Assembly (NCBI RefSeq): GCF_938030815.1
Contig: NZ_CALHII010000038.1
Span: forward strand, 1-5,198
Length of the DNA: 5,198 nucleotides
Source of the DNA: an uncultured Campylobacter sp.
Lineage (GTDB): Bacteria > Campylobacterota > Campylobacteria > Campylobacterales > Campylobacteraceae
Reading direction: 5' to 3'
The notes below the pieces were generated by a model that saw nothing but the letters and a program-made list of their open reading frames with translations, had not been told where the DNA came from and ran no database searches. This document shows positions 1-5,183 of this stretch, piece after piece. The first letter of the stretch is position 1. The number at the start of each line of letters is the position of its first letter. The position numbers were made by a program, and so were the translations under genes.

Positions 1-2
1 TT

Positions 3-965
3 CACACCGTGGGCTATCCGCTGGACAGCAAAACCTACGGCGGCTCGTTTGTTTACCATCTGGACAACAACCAAATCGCCTTGGGTTTGGTGGTGGGACT
101 GGATTATCAGAATCCTTACCTGTCGCCGTTTGAAGAATTTCAACGCTTGAAGCTGCACCCCGCCATCCGCACCATGCTGGAAGGCGGCCGCCGCATTGCT
201 TACGGTGCACGCGCATTGGTGGAAGGCGGCTTGCAATGCCTGCCGAAACTGGCGTTTGCCGGCGGCGTGCTGGTGGGCGACTGCGCGGGCTTTTTGAACG
301 TGGCACGCATCAAAGGCAGCCACACCGCCATGAAATCCGCCATGCTGGCAGCGGAAGCCGTGTTCCCCCTGCTGGAAAGCGACACCGAAAAGCAGCCTGC
401 ACACGGCAAAACGGCGGCGCGTTATCAAGGCCTGTTCGAGCAAAGCTGGCTGTATCAAGAATTGCACGCCATCCGCAACATCCGCCCCGCGTTCAAATGG
501 GGGCTGATTCCCGCCATGATCTATACCGGCTTGGAGCAATACGTGTTCAAAGGGCGGATGCCTTGGACGATTGCCCACCACGGAACGGACGCAGGCAGCC
601 TGCACCCCGCCAAAGAATATACGCCCATCGAGTATCCGAAACCCGACGGCAAAATCACGTTCGACCGTTTGAGCAGCGTGTTCCTGGCCGGTGTATCACA
701 CGAAGAAAACCAGCCTGCACACCTGCAACTGCGCGACCCTGCGCTGGCGATTGACCTGAATTACGCGCAATACGCCAGCCCCGAAACGCGCTACTGCCCT
801 GCCGGCGTGTATGAAATTGTGCAGCAAAACGGCGGCAAACCACGCCTGCAAATCAACGCGGCCAACTGCCTGCACTGCAAAACCTGCGACATTAAAGACC
901 CGGCGCAAAACATCACATGGACCTGCCCCGAAGGCGGCGGTGGGCCGAATTACAGCGCCATGTAA
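3..965 (+). CDS. Electron transfer flavoprotein-ubiquinone oxidoreductase (ETF-QO), C-terminal part, 5'-truncated by window edge
   Basis: ETF-QO passes electrons from reduced electron transfer flavoprotein through FAD and a [4Fe-4S] cluster to ubiquinone at the inner membrane. The frame is open to the left edge (codons for His-Thr precede the GTG at 9), so that GTG is internal. About 320 residues are present of a family length near 550; the N-terminal FAD Rossmann part lies outside the window. Numbering from the GTG, PLDSKTYGGSF (4-14) and LDYQNPYLSPFEEFQR (31-46) are family hallmarks. GDCAG (90-94) followed by NVARIKGSHTAMKSAM is the C-terminal FAD-contact motif. The cluster ligands should be C263 (RYCPAGVYE), C287, C290 and C293 (NCLHCKTC), followed by the typical PEGGGGPNY end. 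C306 is an additional cysteine. The coding style is GC-rich and Neisseriaceae-like, and an exact uptake sequence lies inside the gene. Identity is very secure; the organism is an inference. Confidence 0.95.
   Translation, partial: HTVGYPLDSKTYGGSFVYHLDNNQIALGLVVGLDYQNPYLSPFEEFQRLKLHPAIRTMLEGGRRIAYGARALVEGGLQCLPKLAFAGGVLVGDCAGFLNVARIKGSHTAMKSAMLAAEAVFPLLESDTEKQPAHGKTAARYQGLFEQSWLYQELHAIRNIRPAFKWGLIPAMIYTGLEQYVFKGRMPWTIAHHGTDAGSLHPAKEYTPIEYPKPDGKITFDRLSSVFLAGVSHEENQPAHLQLRDPALAIDLNYAQYASPETRYCPAGVYEIVQQNGGKPRLQINAANCLHCKTCDIKDPAQNITWTCPEGGGGPNYSAM
390..401 (+). repeat. DNA uptake sequence, AAGCAGCCTGCA, intragenic copy
   Basis: An exact copy of AAGCAGCCTGCA lies inside the ETF-QO gene. From memory, this 12-mer is one of the Neisseriaceae uptake-sequence dialects (called AG-king3DUS, from a Kingella species). 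Such sites mark DNA for binding and import by the type IV pilus competence machinery. The same word recurs in both arms of the hairpin at 982-1023 and is absent from the right part of the window. Confidence 0.75.
593..604 (+). repeat. Degenerate DNA uptake sequence (one mismatch)
   Basis: AGGCAGCCTGCA differs from AAGCAGCCTGCA at the second base and lies inside the ETF-QO gene. The change at position 2 makes it a hybrid with the related dialect AGGCAGCCTGAA known for other Kingella. It may be a decayed or weakly active site. Confidence 0.4.
708..719 (+). repeat. Degenerate DNA uptake sequence (one mismatch)
   Basis: AACCAGCCTGCA differs from AAGCAGCCTGCA only at the third base. It is the second near-match within the ETF-QO coding sequence, and the nine-base core CAGCCTGCA is intact. 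Coding constraint (Gln-Pro-Ala-His) could explain the mismatch. Confidence 0.4.
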
Positions 966-981
966 TCCGTCCGCACCATCC

Positions 982-1023
982 AAAAGCAGCCTGCACTTCC
1001 ACTTTGGGGTGCAGGCTGCTTTT
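982..1023. terminator. Bidirectional terminator hairpin built from two inverted DNA uptake sequences
   Basis: A perfect 15-bp stem (982-996 with 1009-1023) encloses a 12-nt loop. The left arm holds AAGCAGCCTGCA (984-995) and the right arm its reverse complement (1010-1021). The stem begins with AAAA and ends with TTTT, and further T runs follow on the + strand, so it can terminate transcription both ways. It sits 17 nt after the ETF-QO stop and 34 nt before the stop of the convergent ABC gene. Paired inverted uptake sequences used as terminators between convergent genes are a well-known Neisseriaceae habit. Confidence 0.85.
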
Positions 1024-1057
1024 GGTTTTTTGTCGGCAATAAAGACGGGCCGCTGTT

Positions 1058-1759
1058 TTAATCTTCCTGCGGCACCGCCTCGTCCAGCGGCAGGCGGCGC
1101 GTGAACAAGGCTTTGACGGCGGCCTGGTGGCTGACGGCGATGCACAGGGTTTCCGGCAGCTCGCGGCGCAGCAGGGACATCAGGGCGGCGGCGGTTTCGT
1201 CGTCCAGCTGGTTGGTGGCTTCGTCCAAAAACAGCACGTCAGGGCGCGGGAAGAGCACCTGCGCGAGAAGGACTTTAAATTTATCGCTCGTCTCGATCTC
1301 GCTCATCTTTTTATCGAAATCATTCAGCCCCAGCGAGCTTAAAATTTTCTCGATCCGCGTTTCGTACTCGTAGGCGGGATCCTCCTCGGCGCAGATCATC
1401 TCAAGCTCGCCGAGGCGCTCGTTTATCTCGTCGTTAAACTCGCCGGCTTCGTAAAGCTGCGTCTTTTCGCGCACGGCGTCATAAAGGCGCTTGTTGCCGT
1501 AAAGCACGGCGTCTTTGACGCTGAAGCTTTCGAAGGCGAATTGATCCTGCCCCAAAACGCCGATTTTAAGCCCGCTTTGGATCAAAATTTCGCCGCTGCT
1601 TGCTTCGATCTGTCCGCTTAAAATTTTAAGTAGCGTCGATTTGCCCGCGCCGTTTGCGCCGATAAGACCATAACGCCTGCCCTTATCGAGGCTTAAATTT
1701 ACGTTTTCAAAAAGCAGCTGTTTGCCGAAGCGCATCGTTAGATCTTTGATTTCAACCAT
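1058..1759 (-). CDS. Hybrid ABC ATPase ORF: YbiT-like ABC-F N-terminus joined in frame to YddA/SbmA-like ABC exporter C-terminus
   Basis: Residues 1-170 match the first ATPase domain of YbiT-type ABC-F proteins, which act on ribosomes rather than as transporters. They show MVEIKDLTMRFGK, Walker A GANGAGKST (34-42), QDQFAFE (71-77) and the degenerate signature region MSEIETSDKFKVLLAQ. An ABC-F protein should continue with a DEPTN Walker B, a linker and a second ATPase domain, about 530 residues in all. Instead residues 171-233 read RPDVLFLDEATNQLDDE and then an SHQ H-loop (H211), ending near LPLDEA. This tail is typical of the ATPase end of YddA/SbmA-like ABC exporters in Neisseriaceae. The switch coincides with the change in base composition near 1250-1264. 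The start at 1759 is supported by AAGGA seven nt upstream and by the family N-terminus; an extension to a TTG at 1825 has no ribosome binding site. The ORF is probably an artefact of a chimeric join and not a natural protein; both halves individually are well supported. Confidence 0.8.
   Translation of the reverse strand: MVEIKDLTMRFGKQLLFENVNLSLDKGRRYGLIGANGAGKSTLLKILSGQIEASSGEILIQSGLKIGVLGQDQFAFESFSVKDAVLYGNKRLYDAVREKTQLYEAGEFNDEINERLGELEMICAEEDPAYEYETRIEKILSSLGLNDFDKKMSEIETSDKFKVLLAQVLFPRPDVLFLDEATNQLDDETAAALMSLLRRELPETLCIAVSHQAAVKALFTRRLPLDEAVPQED
1249..1264. other. Chimeric junction between Neisseriaceae-like and Campylobacter-like DNA
   Basis: To the left, AAATTT does not occur once and uptake sequences are frequent. 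To the right, AAATTT starts at 1274-1280 and occurs eleven times by 1980, while no uptake sequence appears. The protein switches ABC family at the same place. The shared stretch encodes VLF just before Walker B, where both ABC families carry similar residues, so a short identity could have guided either an assembly error or a recombination. The exact breakpoint cannot be placed within the shared bases. Confidence 0.8.
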
Positions 1760-1769
1760 ATTTTTCCTT

Positions 1770-1832
1770 TTAAATTTCTCTTTGCGTTGCCTTGCGCGCG
1801 GGCTTCTGCTGGGTTTTGCGCGCAAATTTCAT
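1770..1832 (-). other. Possible 20-codon upstream ORF in the leader of the YbiT-like gene
   Basis: An ATG at 1832 opens a 20-residue very basic peptide beginning MKFARKTQQK and ending with TAA at 1770-1772. The stop sits directly before the AAGGA ribosome binding site of the YbiT-like gene, a spacing that would allow translational coupling or leader-peptide control. Its own ribosome binding site is poor: GAG abuts the ATG. Leader peptides control some antibiotic-resistance ABC-F genes, but I know of no such control for YbiT-type genes. This could be chance. Confidence 0.25.
1792..1825 (-). other. Inverted repeat in the leader of the YbiT-like gene
   Basis: TTGCGCGC (1792-1799) and GCGCGCAA (1818-1825) form a perfect 8-bp stem with an 18-nt loop. 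A second, smaller hairpin (GCGGC 1846-1850 with GCCGC 1857-1861, 6-nt loop) lies upstream in the same transcript. Neither is followed by a T run on the - strand, so they do not look like terminators. A regulatory role is speculative. Confidence 0.3.
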
Positions 1833-1885
1833 CTCGCGGTTTATTGCGGCTTTTGCGCCGCGCGGAGCTGCGATAAATTTCTCCT

Positions 1886-1891
1886 ATTGTA
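1886..1891 (-). promoter_or_regulatory. Candidate -10 box for the YbiT-like gene
   Basis: TACAAT on the - strand lies 126 nt before the start codon at 1759, preceded by T/A-rich DNA and without a -35 consensus, as is usual for Campylobacter sigma-70 promoters. It would give a leader of about 120 nt. It lies between the stop of the cation transporter gene (1974) and the ATPase gene, so it would make the latter a separate transcription unit. Confidence 0.35.
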
Positions 1892-1973
1892 GCTTAAAAT
1901 TCTGAAATTTCGCCGAAGGAGCGCGGACGGGCACGATTAAATTTAGACCGCCAAAGCTAGAGCAATTTAAATT

Positions 1974-3101
1974 TTAGCCGCTGTAATCGCTATCGCGAGT
2001 AATGATGAGCGTGTAGTTCGGATACGCCGCGCGCACCTGCTTGCAAACCGCGCGAAACGTCGCCTCCATATCGGGCGCTGCGAAATCGACGATGACGTCA
2101 AAGCTGATCGCGCGCTTTTCCTCGTCGAGATAAAATCCATGTATCTGCGAGACGAACTTATGCGAAAACGCCATCTGCTTGATATGCTCGTAGATCTCGG
2201 CGGCGCGCGGATCGTTTCTGTTAAACGCGTAAATTCCTACGGTGTCTAGGATGATATTAAATTTCGCAAAAACGGCGTTTTGGATGCGGCGCGTAAGAGC
2301 GTCGATCTGCGCCGCGGTCGTGTCACTCGCGACCTCGATATGCACCGAACCTACCATTTTATCGGGCCCGTAGTCATGAAACATCAGATCGTATGCGCCG
2401 ATGACGCCCTCAAAGCCGCGCACGACGTCGTAAATTTCATTCGTCAGCTCCAGGCTCGGGCGCGAGCCCAAAAGCTTACTGATCGTATCGCGTAGAATTT
2501 CATACGCCGTTTTGATCAGAAGAGCCGAAATTATCGCGCCCAGATACGCCTCTAAGCTCAGCCCGAAAATAAGCGAAATAAAAGCCGCTACGAGGGTGGC
2601 TAGCGATACGAGCGCGTCGTATTTGGCATCCACGCCGCTAGCGATGAGCGAGTCGGAATTTACGCGCTCGCCCGTCTTTTGCGTATAGAGCCCCAGGCTA
2701 AATTTCGCCGCGACCGCTACTGCGATGATGGCGAGCGAAACCGCATTATAATTCGCCGTTTGCGGATGGATGATCTTTTTGATTGATTCAACGAGCGAGA
2801 CGCCGCCGGTGTAGAGGATGATGACGGCGATTACGATCGCGCTTAGATACTCGATCCTGCCGTGTCCGAAGGGGTGCGCACGATCGGGCTGCTTGCTAGC
2901 AAGATGCACGCCCACGATCGTAATGACGGATGAAAGCGCGTCGCTTAGATTGTTTACGGCATCAAGCACGATCGCGATCGAGCCTGAAATCAGCCCCACG
3001 ACGCCCTTAAATGCCGCTAAAATTACATTTGAAACGATACCGATCGCACCGGTGCGAACGATGATTTTATCCCTGCTATACGCCGCTTGAGGCACTTCCA
3101 T
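1974..3101 (-). CDS. Cation diffusion facilitator (CDF) metal efflux transporter, probably Mn(II)
   Basis: CDF proteins are inner-membrane dimers that export divalent metals in exchange for protons. The 375 residues begin with six predicted membrane segments (about 18-38, 42-66, 86-107, 119-139, 153-178, 183-200). The family signature is DAVNNLSDALSS followed by HPFGHGRIEYL (76-86). Aligned on that motif with E. coli FieF, the transport-site pair in segment 2 is N50/D54, and segment 5 carries D158/D162 (DAKYD). An Asn-Asp-Asp-Asp set is what is known for Mn(II) exporters such as pneumococcal MntE, whereas Zn exporters have His there; manganese is therefore an inference. The cytoplasmic part has a first domain with HDYGP (242-246) and an extra C-terminal domain (about 297-375), making it longer than FieF (about 300). 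The start is supported by AAAGGA eight nt upstream. The gene lies 20 nt downstream of the small secreted protein gene and probably shares its transcript. Confidence 0.92.
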   Translation of the reverse strand: MEVPQAAYSRDKIIVRTGAIGIVSNVILAAFKGVVGLISGSIAIVLDAVNNLSDALSSVITIVGVHLASKQPDRAHPFGHGRIEYLSAIVIAVIILYTGGVSLVESIKKIIHPQTANYNAVSLAIIAVAVAAKFSLGLYTQKTGERVNSDSLIASGVDAKYDALVSLATLVAAFISLIFGLSLEAYLGAIISALLIKTAYEILRDTISKLLGSRPSLELTNEIYDVVRGFEGVIGAYDLMFHDYGPDKMVGSVHIEVASDTTAAQIDALTRRIQNAVFAKFNIILDTVGIYAFNRNDPRAAEIYEHIKQMAFSHKFVSQIHGFYLDEEKRAISFDVIVDFAAPDMEATFRAVCKQVRAAYPNYTLIITRDSDYSG

Positions 3102-3121
3102 TATTTATTTCCTTTGAAATT

Positions 3122-3514
3122 TTATTCCAAGCCGCAATCGCTGCGCGTGTAGGTCAGATCGGCGATTTTTTCGCCGCTTTGCAGAAATTCTCGTACGCCT
3201 ATGCGATTTAGACTGCCCGCTTTCATCATCGCGCAGACGTCCTTTTGCCTATCGGCACGCAAAATGCTTTCAAAATTTTGCTTGATTTTGGGATCTACTT
3301 TGTCCCAAATTTCATTTTTTAGAATCGTGGGAATTACAAATTTATCGCCCTCGCATGTAGCCGCGCTCAACTCTATATTTTTAGTCGCGGGGTGACTGTG
3401 CCCATTTACGGCGTCCGCCAAAGCCTTGCAGCGCTGTGCATCGGCATCTACATCTCCCGCAAGCGCTGCGCTGCAGATAAATACGCCAAACAGGACGGGT
3501 ATAAATTTTTTCAT
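3122..3514 (-). CDS. Small secreted periplasmic protein with four cysteines, unknown function
   Basis: The 130-residue product starts with a classical Sec signal peptide: MKKF, a hydrophobic stretch, and a probable cleavage after ALA (residue 19). The mature part of about 111 residues is hydrophilic, without membrane segments, and has cysteines at 29, 54, 94 and 127, enough for two disulfide bonds in the periplasm. There is no lipobox cysteine at the cleavage site. I do not recognise a family with confidence. The pattern VCAMM, about 20 residues, then a beta-like stretch ending in DC resembles many small disulfide-bonded periplasmic proteins. An ATG two codons upstream (3520) is possible but abuts the AGGAG, so the ATG at 3514 is preferred. 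The stop is 20 nt before the CDF transporter start, suggesting one operon and possibly a link with metal handling. Confidence 0.8.
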   Translation of the reverse strand: MKKFIPVLFGVFICSAALAGDVDADAQRCKALADAVNGHSHPATKNIELSAATCEGDKFVIPTILKNEIWDKVDPKIKQNFESILRADRQKDVCAMMKAGSLNRIGVREFLQSGEKIADLTYTRSDCGLE

Positions 3515-3520
3515 TTTCAT

Positions 3521-3527
3521 CTCCTTA
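3521..3527 (-). promoter_or_regulatory. Ribosome binding site that decides the start of the small secreted protein
   Basis: TAAGGAG on the - strand touches the first ATG (3518-3520) with no spacer but lies six nt from the second ATG (3512-3514). The second ATG is therefore the likely start, giving the signal peptide MKKF. Confidence 0.7.
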
Positions 3528-3543
3528 TTTTTATTTGAAATCT

Positions 3544-3549
3544 ATCATA
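3544..3549 (-). promoter_or_regulatory. Candidate -10 box for the secreted protein / CDF operon
   Basis: TATGAT on the - strand is embedded in A/T-rich DNA with T-rich tracts upstream and no clear -35, as in Campylobacter promoters. It would start transcription near 3537, about 23 nt before the start codon at 3514. Confidence 0.5.
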
Positions 3550-3802
3550 TTAAAATTTTAAATTCAATCTATTTTTTGAAATTTAAAGACCTATTTGCGC
3601 GGCGCAAATCCGCGAGCCGCCAAAATTACTTACGTTAAAATAGCGGCGCAAATTCCATAAATCACCGCTAGAAATTTTCTAAATCGCGGCAAAAATTCTT
3701 TAAATTCCGCGCAAAATTCTATGAGTAGAAATTTTGCGACGGATCGCATGCGCTCGCTCAAAGCGGCGTGCGGCGAGATCGTCCGTATCTTTTTCGAACT
3801 CA

Positions 3803-3885
3803 CCGTTTAAGTTATAGATTTAACGCAGCTTTGAAAAGCTCCAGCCAATCCGCGCCCGCCGTTTAAATTTATAAATTTAATGCAG
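3803..3885. repeat. Imperfect direct repeat at the 3' end of dapD, with an AT-only palindrome
   Basis: Copy one (3803-3828, 26 nt) and copy two (3859-3885, 27 nt) agree at 23 positions. There are three transitions and one gap; both begin CCGTTTAA and end with GCAG. Copy two overlaps the dapD stop codon and contains the perfect 18-bp palindrome TTAAATTTATAAATTTAA (3863-3880). The 30 nt between the copies are GC-richer. Possible meanings are a small duplication of the gene end, a protein binding site pair, or chance in A/T-rich DNA. Confidence 0.5.
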
Positions 3886-5070
3886 TTCCGCGTTGAGTTT
3901 GATCGCGCGCTTGCTAACGCTTGCCGTAATCTGCCCGCTTTGGCTGTTTTGTCGGAAGTGCAGTCCGCTAAGCCCGGCAAGCTCAAGCCCTTTATAAATT
4001 TCACGATCGAACGCAAAGCCTGGATTTAGCGCTGCTAGCGCCTCGCGATCCTTTTGCGCGATGAAAACCTTCGTGCCCTCAAGTACCGCAATACCGGCAT
4101 CCACGATGCAGCGGTCGCCTAGCGGAATGCCCGTTACGGAGTTTGCGCCCAGCAAGCAGTGCTTGCCGATGCTCACAGCATTGCCGTTGGTGCCGCTTAG
4201 CACGCCCAAAATCGACGCGCCGCCGCCTATGTCGCTGCCCTCGCCCACGACGACCGAGCTACTGACGCGCCCCTCGATCATAACGCTGCCGGTCGTGCCT
4301 GCGTTGAAATTCACGTACGCAGCACCCGGCATCACGGTCGTACCCGCGGCGATATGCGCACCCAAACGCACTTTCGCATCGTCTAAAATCCGAACGTTTT
4401 GCGACGGCACGACGTGGCTTAGGTAGCGCGGAAATTTATCGACGCTGATTATGCGTGGATAGCGGCCTTGCATTTTTAAATGGATTTCGTTTTCACGCAG
4501 CCACCAAAGCTCGATCGGGCGAGCGTTTTCGTCCCACGCGACGTTCGGAAGCACACTAAATGCGCCGTCTAGATTGAGCGTGCGCGGCTCGCAGAGATTT
4601 AGCGAAAGCGCGTAAAGCTTGAGATAGACGCTCTCGACGCTTTTTGGCGCGGCATCCTCAAAGATGAAGCTAGCACAAAAGCTCGCGTGCTCGTCCGATT
4701 TCATCGCCTCTTTAACCGCAAGCAGCACCTGCAGATTTTTGTGCGCGCCCTCTTTGACGTCTGGCTGTAGAAATTTTAAAGCCTCGATCGCCTTTTTTAG
4801 GGCTTTGTGCGTTAGCGGAAGGACGCACTCACTACCGCTAAAATCCACGACCTCACCGCATTTGGTTAGAGCATGGATTAGCACTGCTGCGCTTACTAGC
4901 CCATCTTTAAAATTTACGTGCGCGTAATTCACGCTTAGGCTTTTATGCCCCTCCGCGCGCCCCTTAAATACACGCCCGACCGCCCACATCATCGGATCGC
5001 GATAACCCTTTGCGGCGCGAACTTTATCTGCAAAAGCCTGAAGCTCGCTTAGGCTTTTAATCTCTTTCAT
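3877..5070 (-). CDS. dapD: 2,3,4,5-tetrahydropyridine-2,6-dicarboxylate N-succinyltransferase
   Basis: DapD transfers succinyl from succinyl-CoA to tetrahydrodipicolinate in the cytoplasm, a step in diaminopimelate and lysine synthesis that supplies peptidoglycan. The 397 residues have an N-terminal region (about 1-225) of the long DapD type found in Campylobacterota, larger than the roughly 274-residue E. coli enzyme. A left-handed beta-helix of hexapeptide repeats follows (about 226-340): VRLGAHIAAGTTVMPGAAYV, NFNAGTTG, MIEGRVS, VVVGEGSDIGGGASI, IGKHCLLGANSVTGIPLGD. E266 in MIEGR corresponds to the catalytic glutamate of the mycobacterial-type enzyme (family knowledge). GANS (308-311) is part of the CoA/substrate end. 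The start has AAGGA six nt upstream and a -10 box close by. The gene appears monocistronic; its neighbours are not lysine genes. Confidence 0.95.
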   Translation of the reverse strand: MKEIKSLSELQAFADKVRAAKGYRDPMMWAVGRVFKGRAEGHKSLSVNYAHVNFKDGLVSAAVLIHALTKCGEVVDFSGSECVLPLTHKALKKAIEALKFLQPDVKEGAHKNLQVLLAVKEAMKSDEHASFCASFIFEDAAPKSVESVYLKLYALSLNLCEPRTLNLDGAFSVLPNVAWDENARPIELWWLRENEIHLKMQGRYPRIISVDKFPRYLSHVVPSQNVRILDDAKVRLGAHIAAGTTVMPGAAYVNFNAGTTGSVMIEGRVSSSVVVGEGSDIGGGASILGVLSGTNGNAVSIGKHCLLGANSVTGIPLGDRCIVDAGIAVLEGTKVFIAQKDREALAALNPGFAFDREIYKGLELAGLSGLHFRQNSQSGQITASVSKRAIKLNAELH

Positions 5071-5100
5071 ATTTAATCCTTAATCGCAAAATTGCGCGGG

Positions 5101-5106
5101 AGTATA
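5101..5106 (-). promoter_or_regulatory. Candidate -10 box for dapD
   Basis: TATACT on the - strand is preceded by an A/T-rich tract (TTTTAAATTAAATTT) and no -35 consensus, as in Campylobacter sigma-70 promoters. It would place transcription start near 5095, about 25 nt before the ATG and just upstream of the AAGGA ribosome binding site. Confidence 0.55.
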
Positions 5107-5149
5107 GCTAAATTTAATTTAAAAGGGGATTTGAAAAGGCGCATGAATG

Positions 5150-5183
5150 GAATTTAAAAGCGAAAACACGCGCTTTTAAATTC
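5150..5183. repeat. Perfect 13-bp inverted repeat upstream of dapD
   Basis: GAATTTAAAAGCG (5150-5162) and CGCTTTTAAATTC (5171-5183) form a perfect stem around an 8-nt loop. It lies about 45 nt upstream of the dapD -10 box. It may be the terminator of a gene beyond the right edge or an operator. The GC core is only three base pairs and no clean T run follows on either strand, so a terminator is not certain. Confidence 0.5.

Larger units (their letters stand above)
3515..3876. other. Non-coding stretch between the secreted-protein gene and dapD
   Basis: This 362-nt stretch contains the promoter of the secreted-protein/CDF operon at its left end. It also has a perfect 8-bp palindrome with one central base (ATTTGCGC/GCGCAAAT, 3593-3609), a 6-bp one (TAGAAA/TTTCTA, 3669-3681) and an imperfect direct repeat near dapD. 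Two short overlapping ORFs exist, 3721-3810 on + and 3630-3749 on -, but neither has a good ribosome binding site. No tRNA, clear terminator or recognisable RNA was found. The palindromes may only reflect the frequency of AAATTT and GCGCAAAT words in this genome. Confidence 0.5.

Noticed and set aside
236..754. 172-codon ORF in the +2 relative frame inside the ETF-QO gene
   Set aside because: Arginine- and alanine-rich shadow of a GC-rich gene; the overlapping frame has clear ETF-QO motifs.
696..1145. 149-codon - strand ORF across the ETF-QO 3' end and the terminator
   Set aside because: It runs through the terminator hairpin and opposes two recognised genes; the composition is that of a shadow frame.
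1760..1825. N-terminal extension of the ABC ORF to a TTG at 1825
   Set aside because: The 22 added residues are low-complexity basic, there is no ribosome binding site, and YbiT proteins start at the MVxIxDL position, where AAGGA is well placed.
1939..1974. Weak inverted repeat AAATTTA/TAAATTT just after the CDF stop as a terminator
   Set aside because: Only seven A/T pairs around a 22-nt loop, no GC stem; explained by the frequent AAATTT word.
3721..3810. 29-codon + strand ORF in the gap next to dapD
   Set aside because: No ribosome binding site, no recognisable peptide, overlaps another equally weak ORF on the opposite strand.
3827..3840. AGCTTT/AAAGCT small hairpin after dapD as a terminator
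   Set aside because: Loop of two bases is too short and no T run follows on the - strand.
3807..4016. 69-codon - strand ORF overlapping the dapD 3' end
   Set aside because: Shadow of dapD in another frame; no ribosome binding site and no family features.
4061..4426. 121-codon + strand ORF inside dapD
   Set aside because: Antisense shadow of the hexapeptide-repeat region, whose regular codon pattern leaves the opposite frame open.
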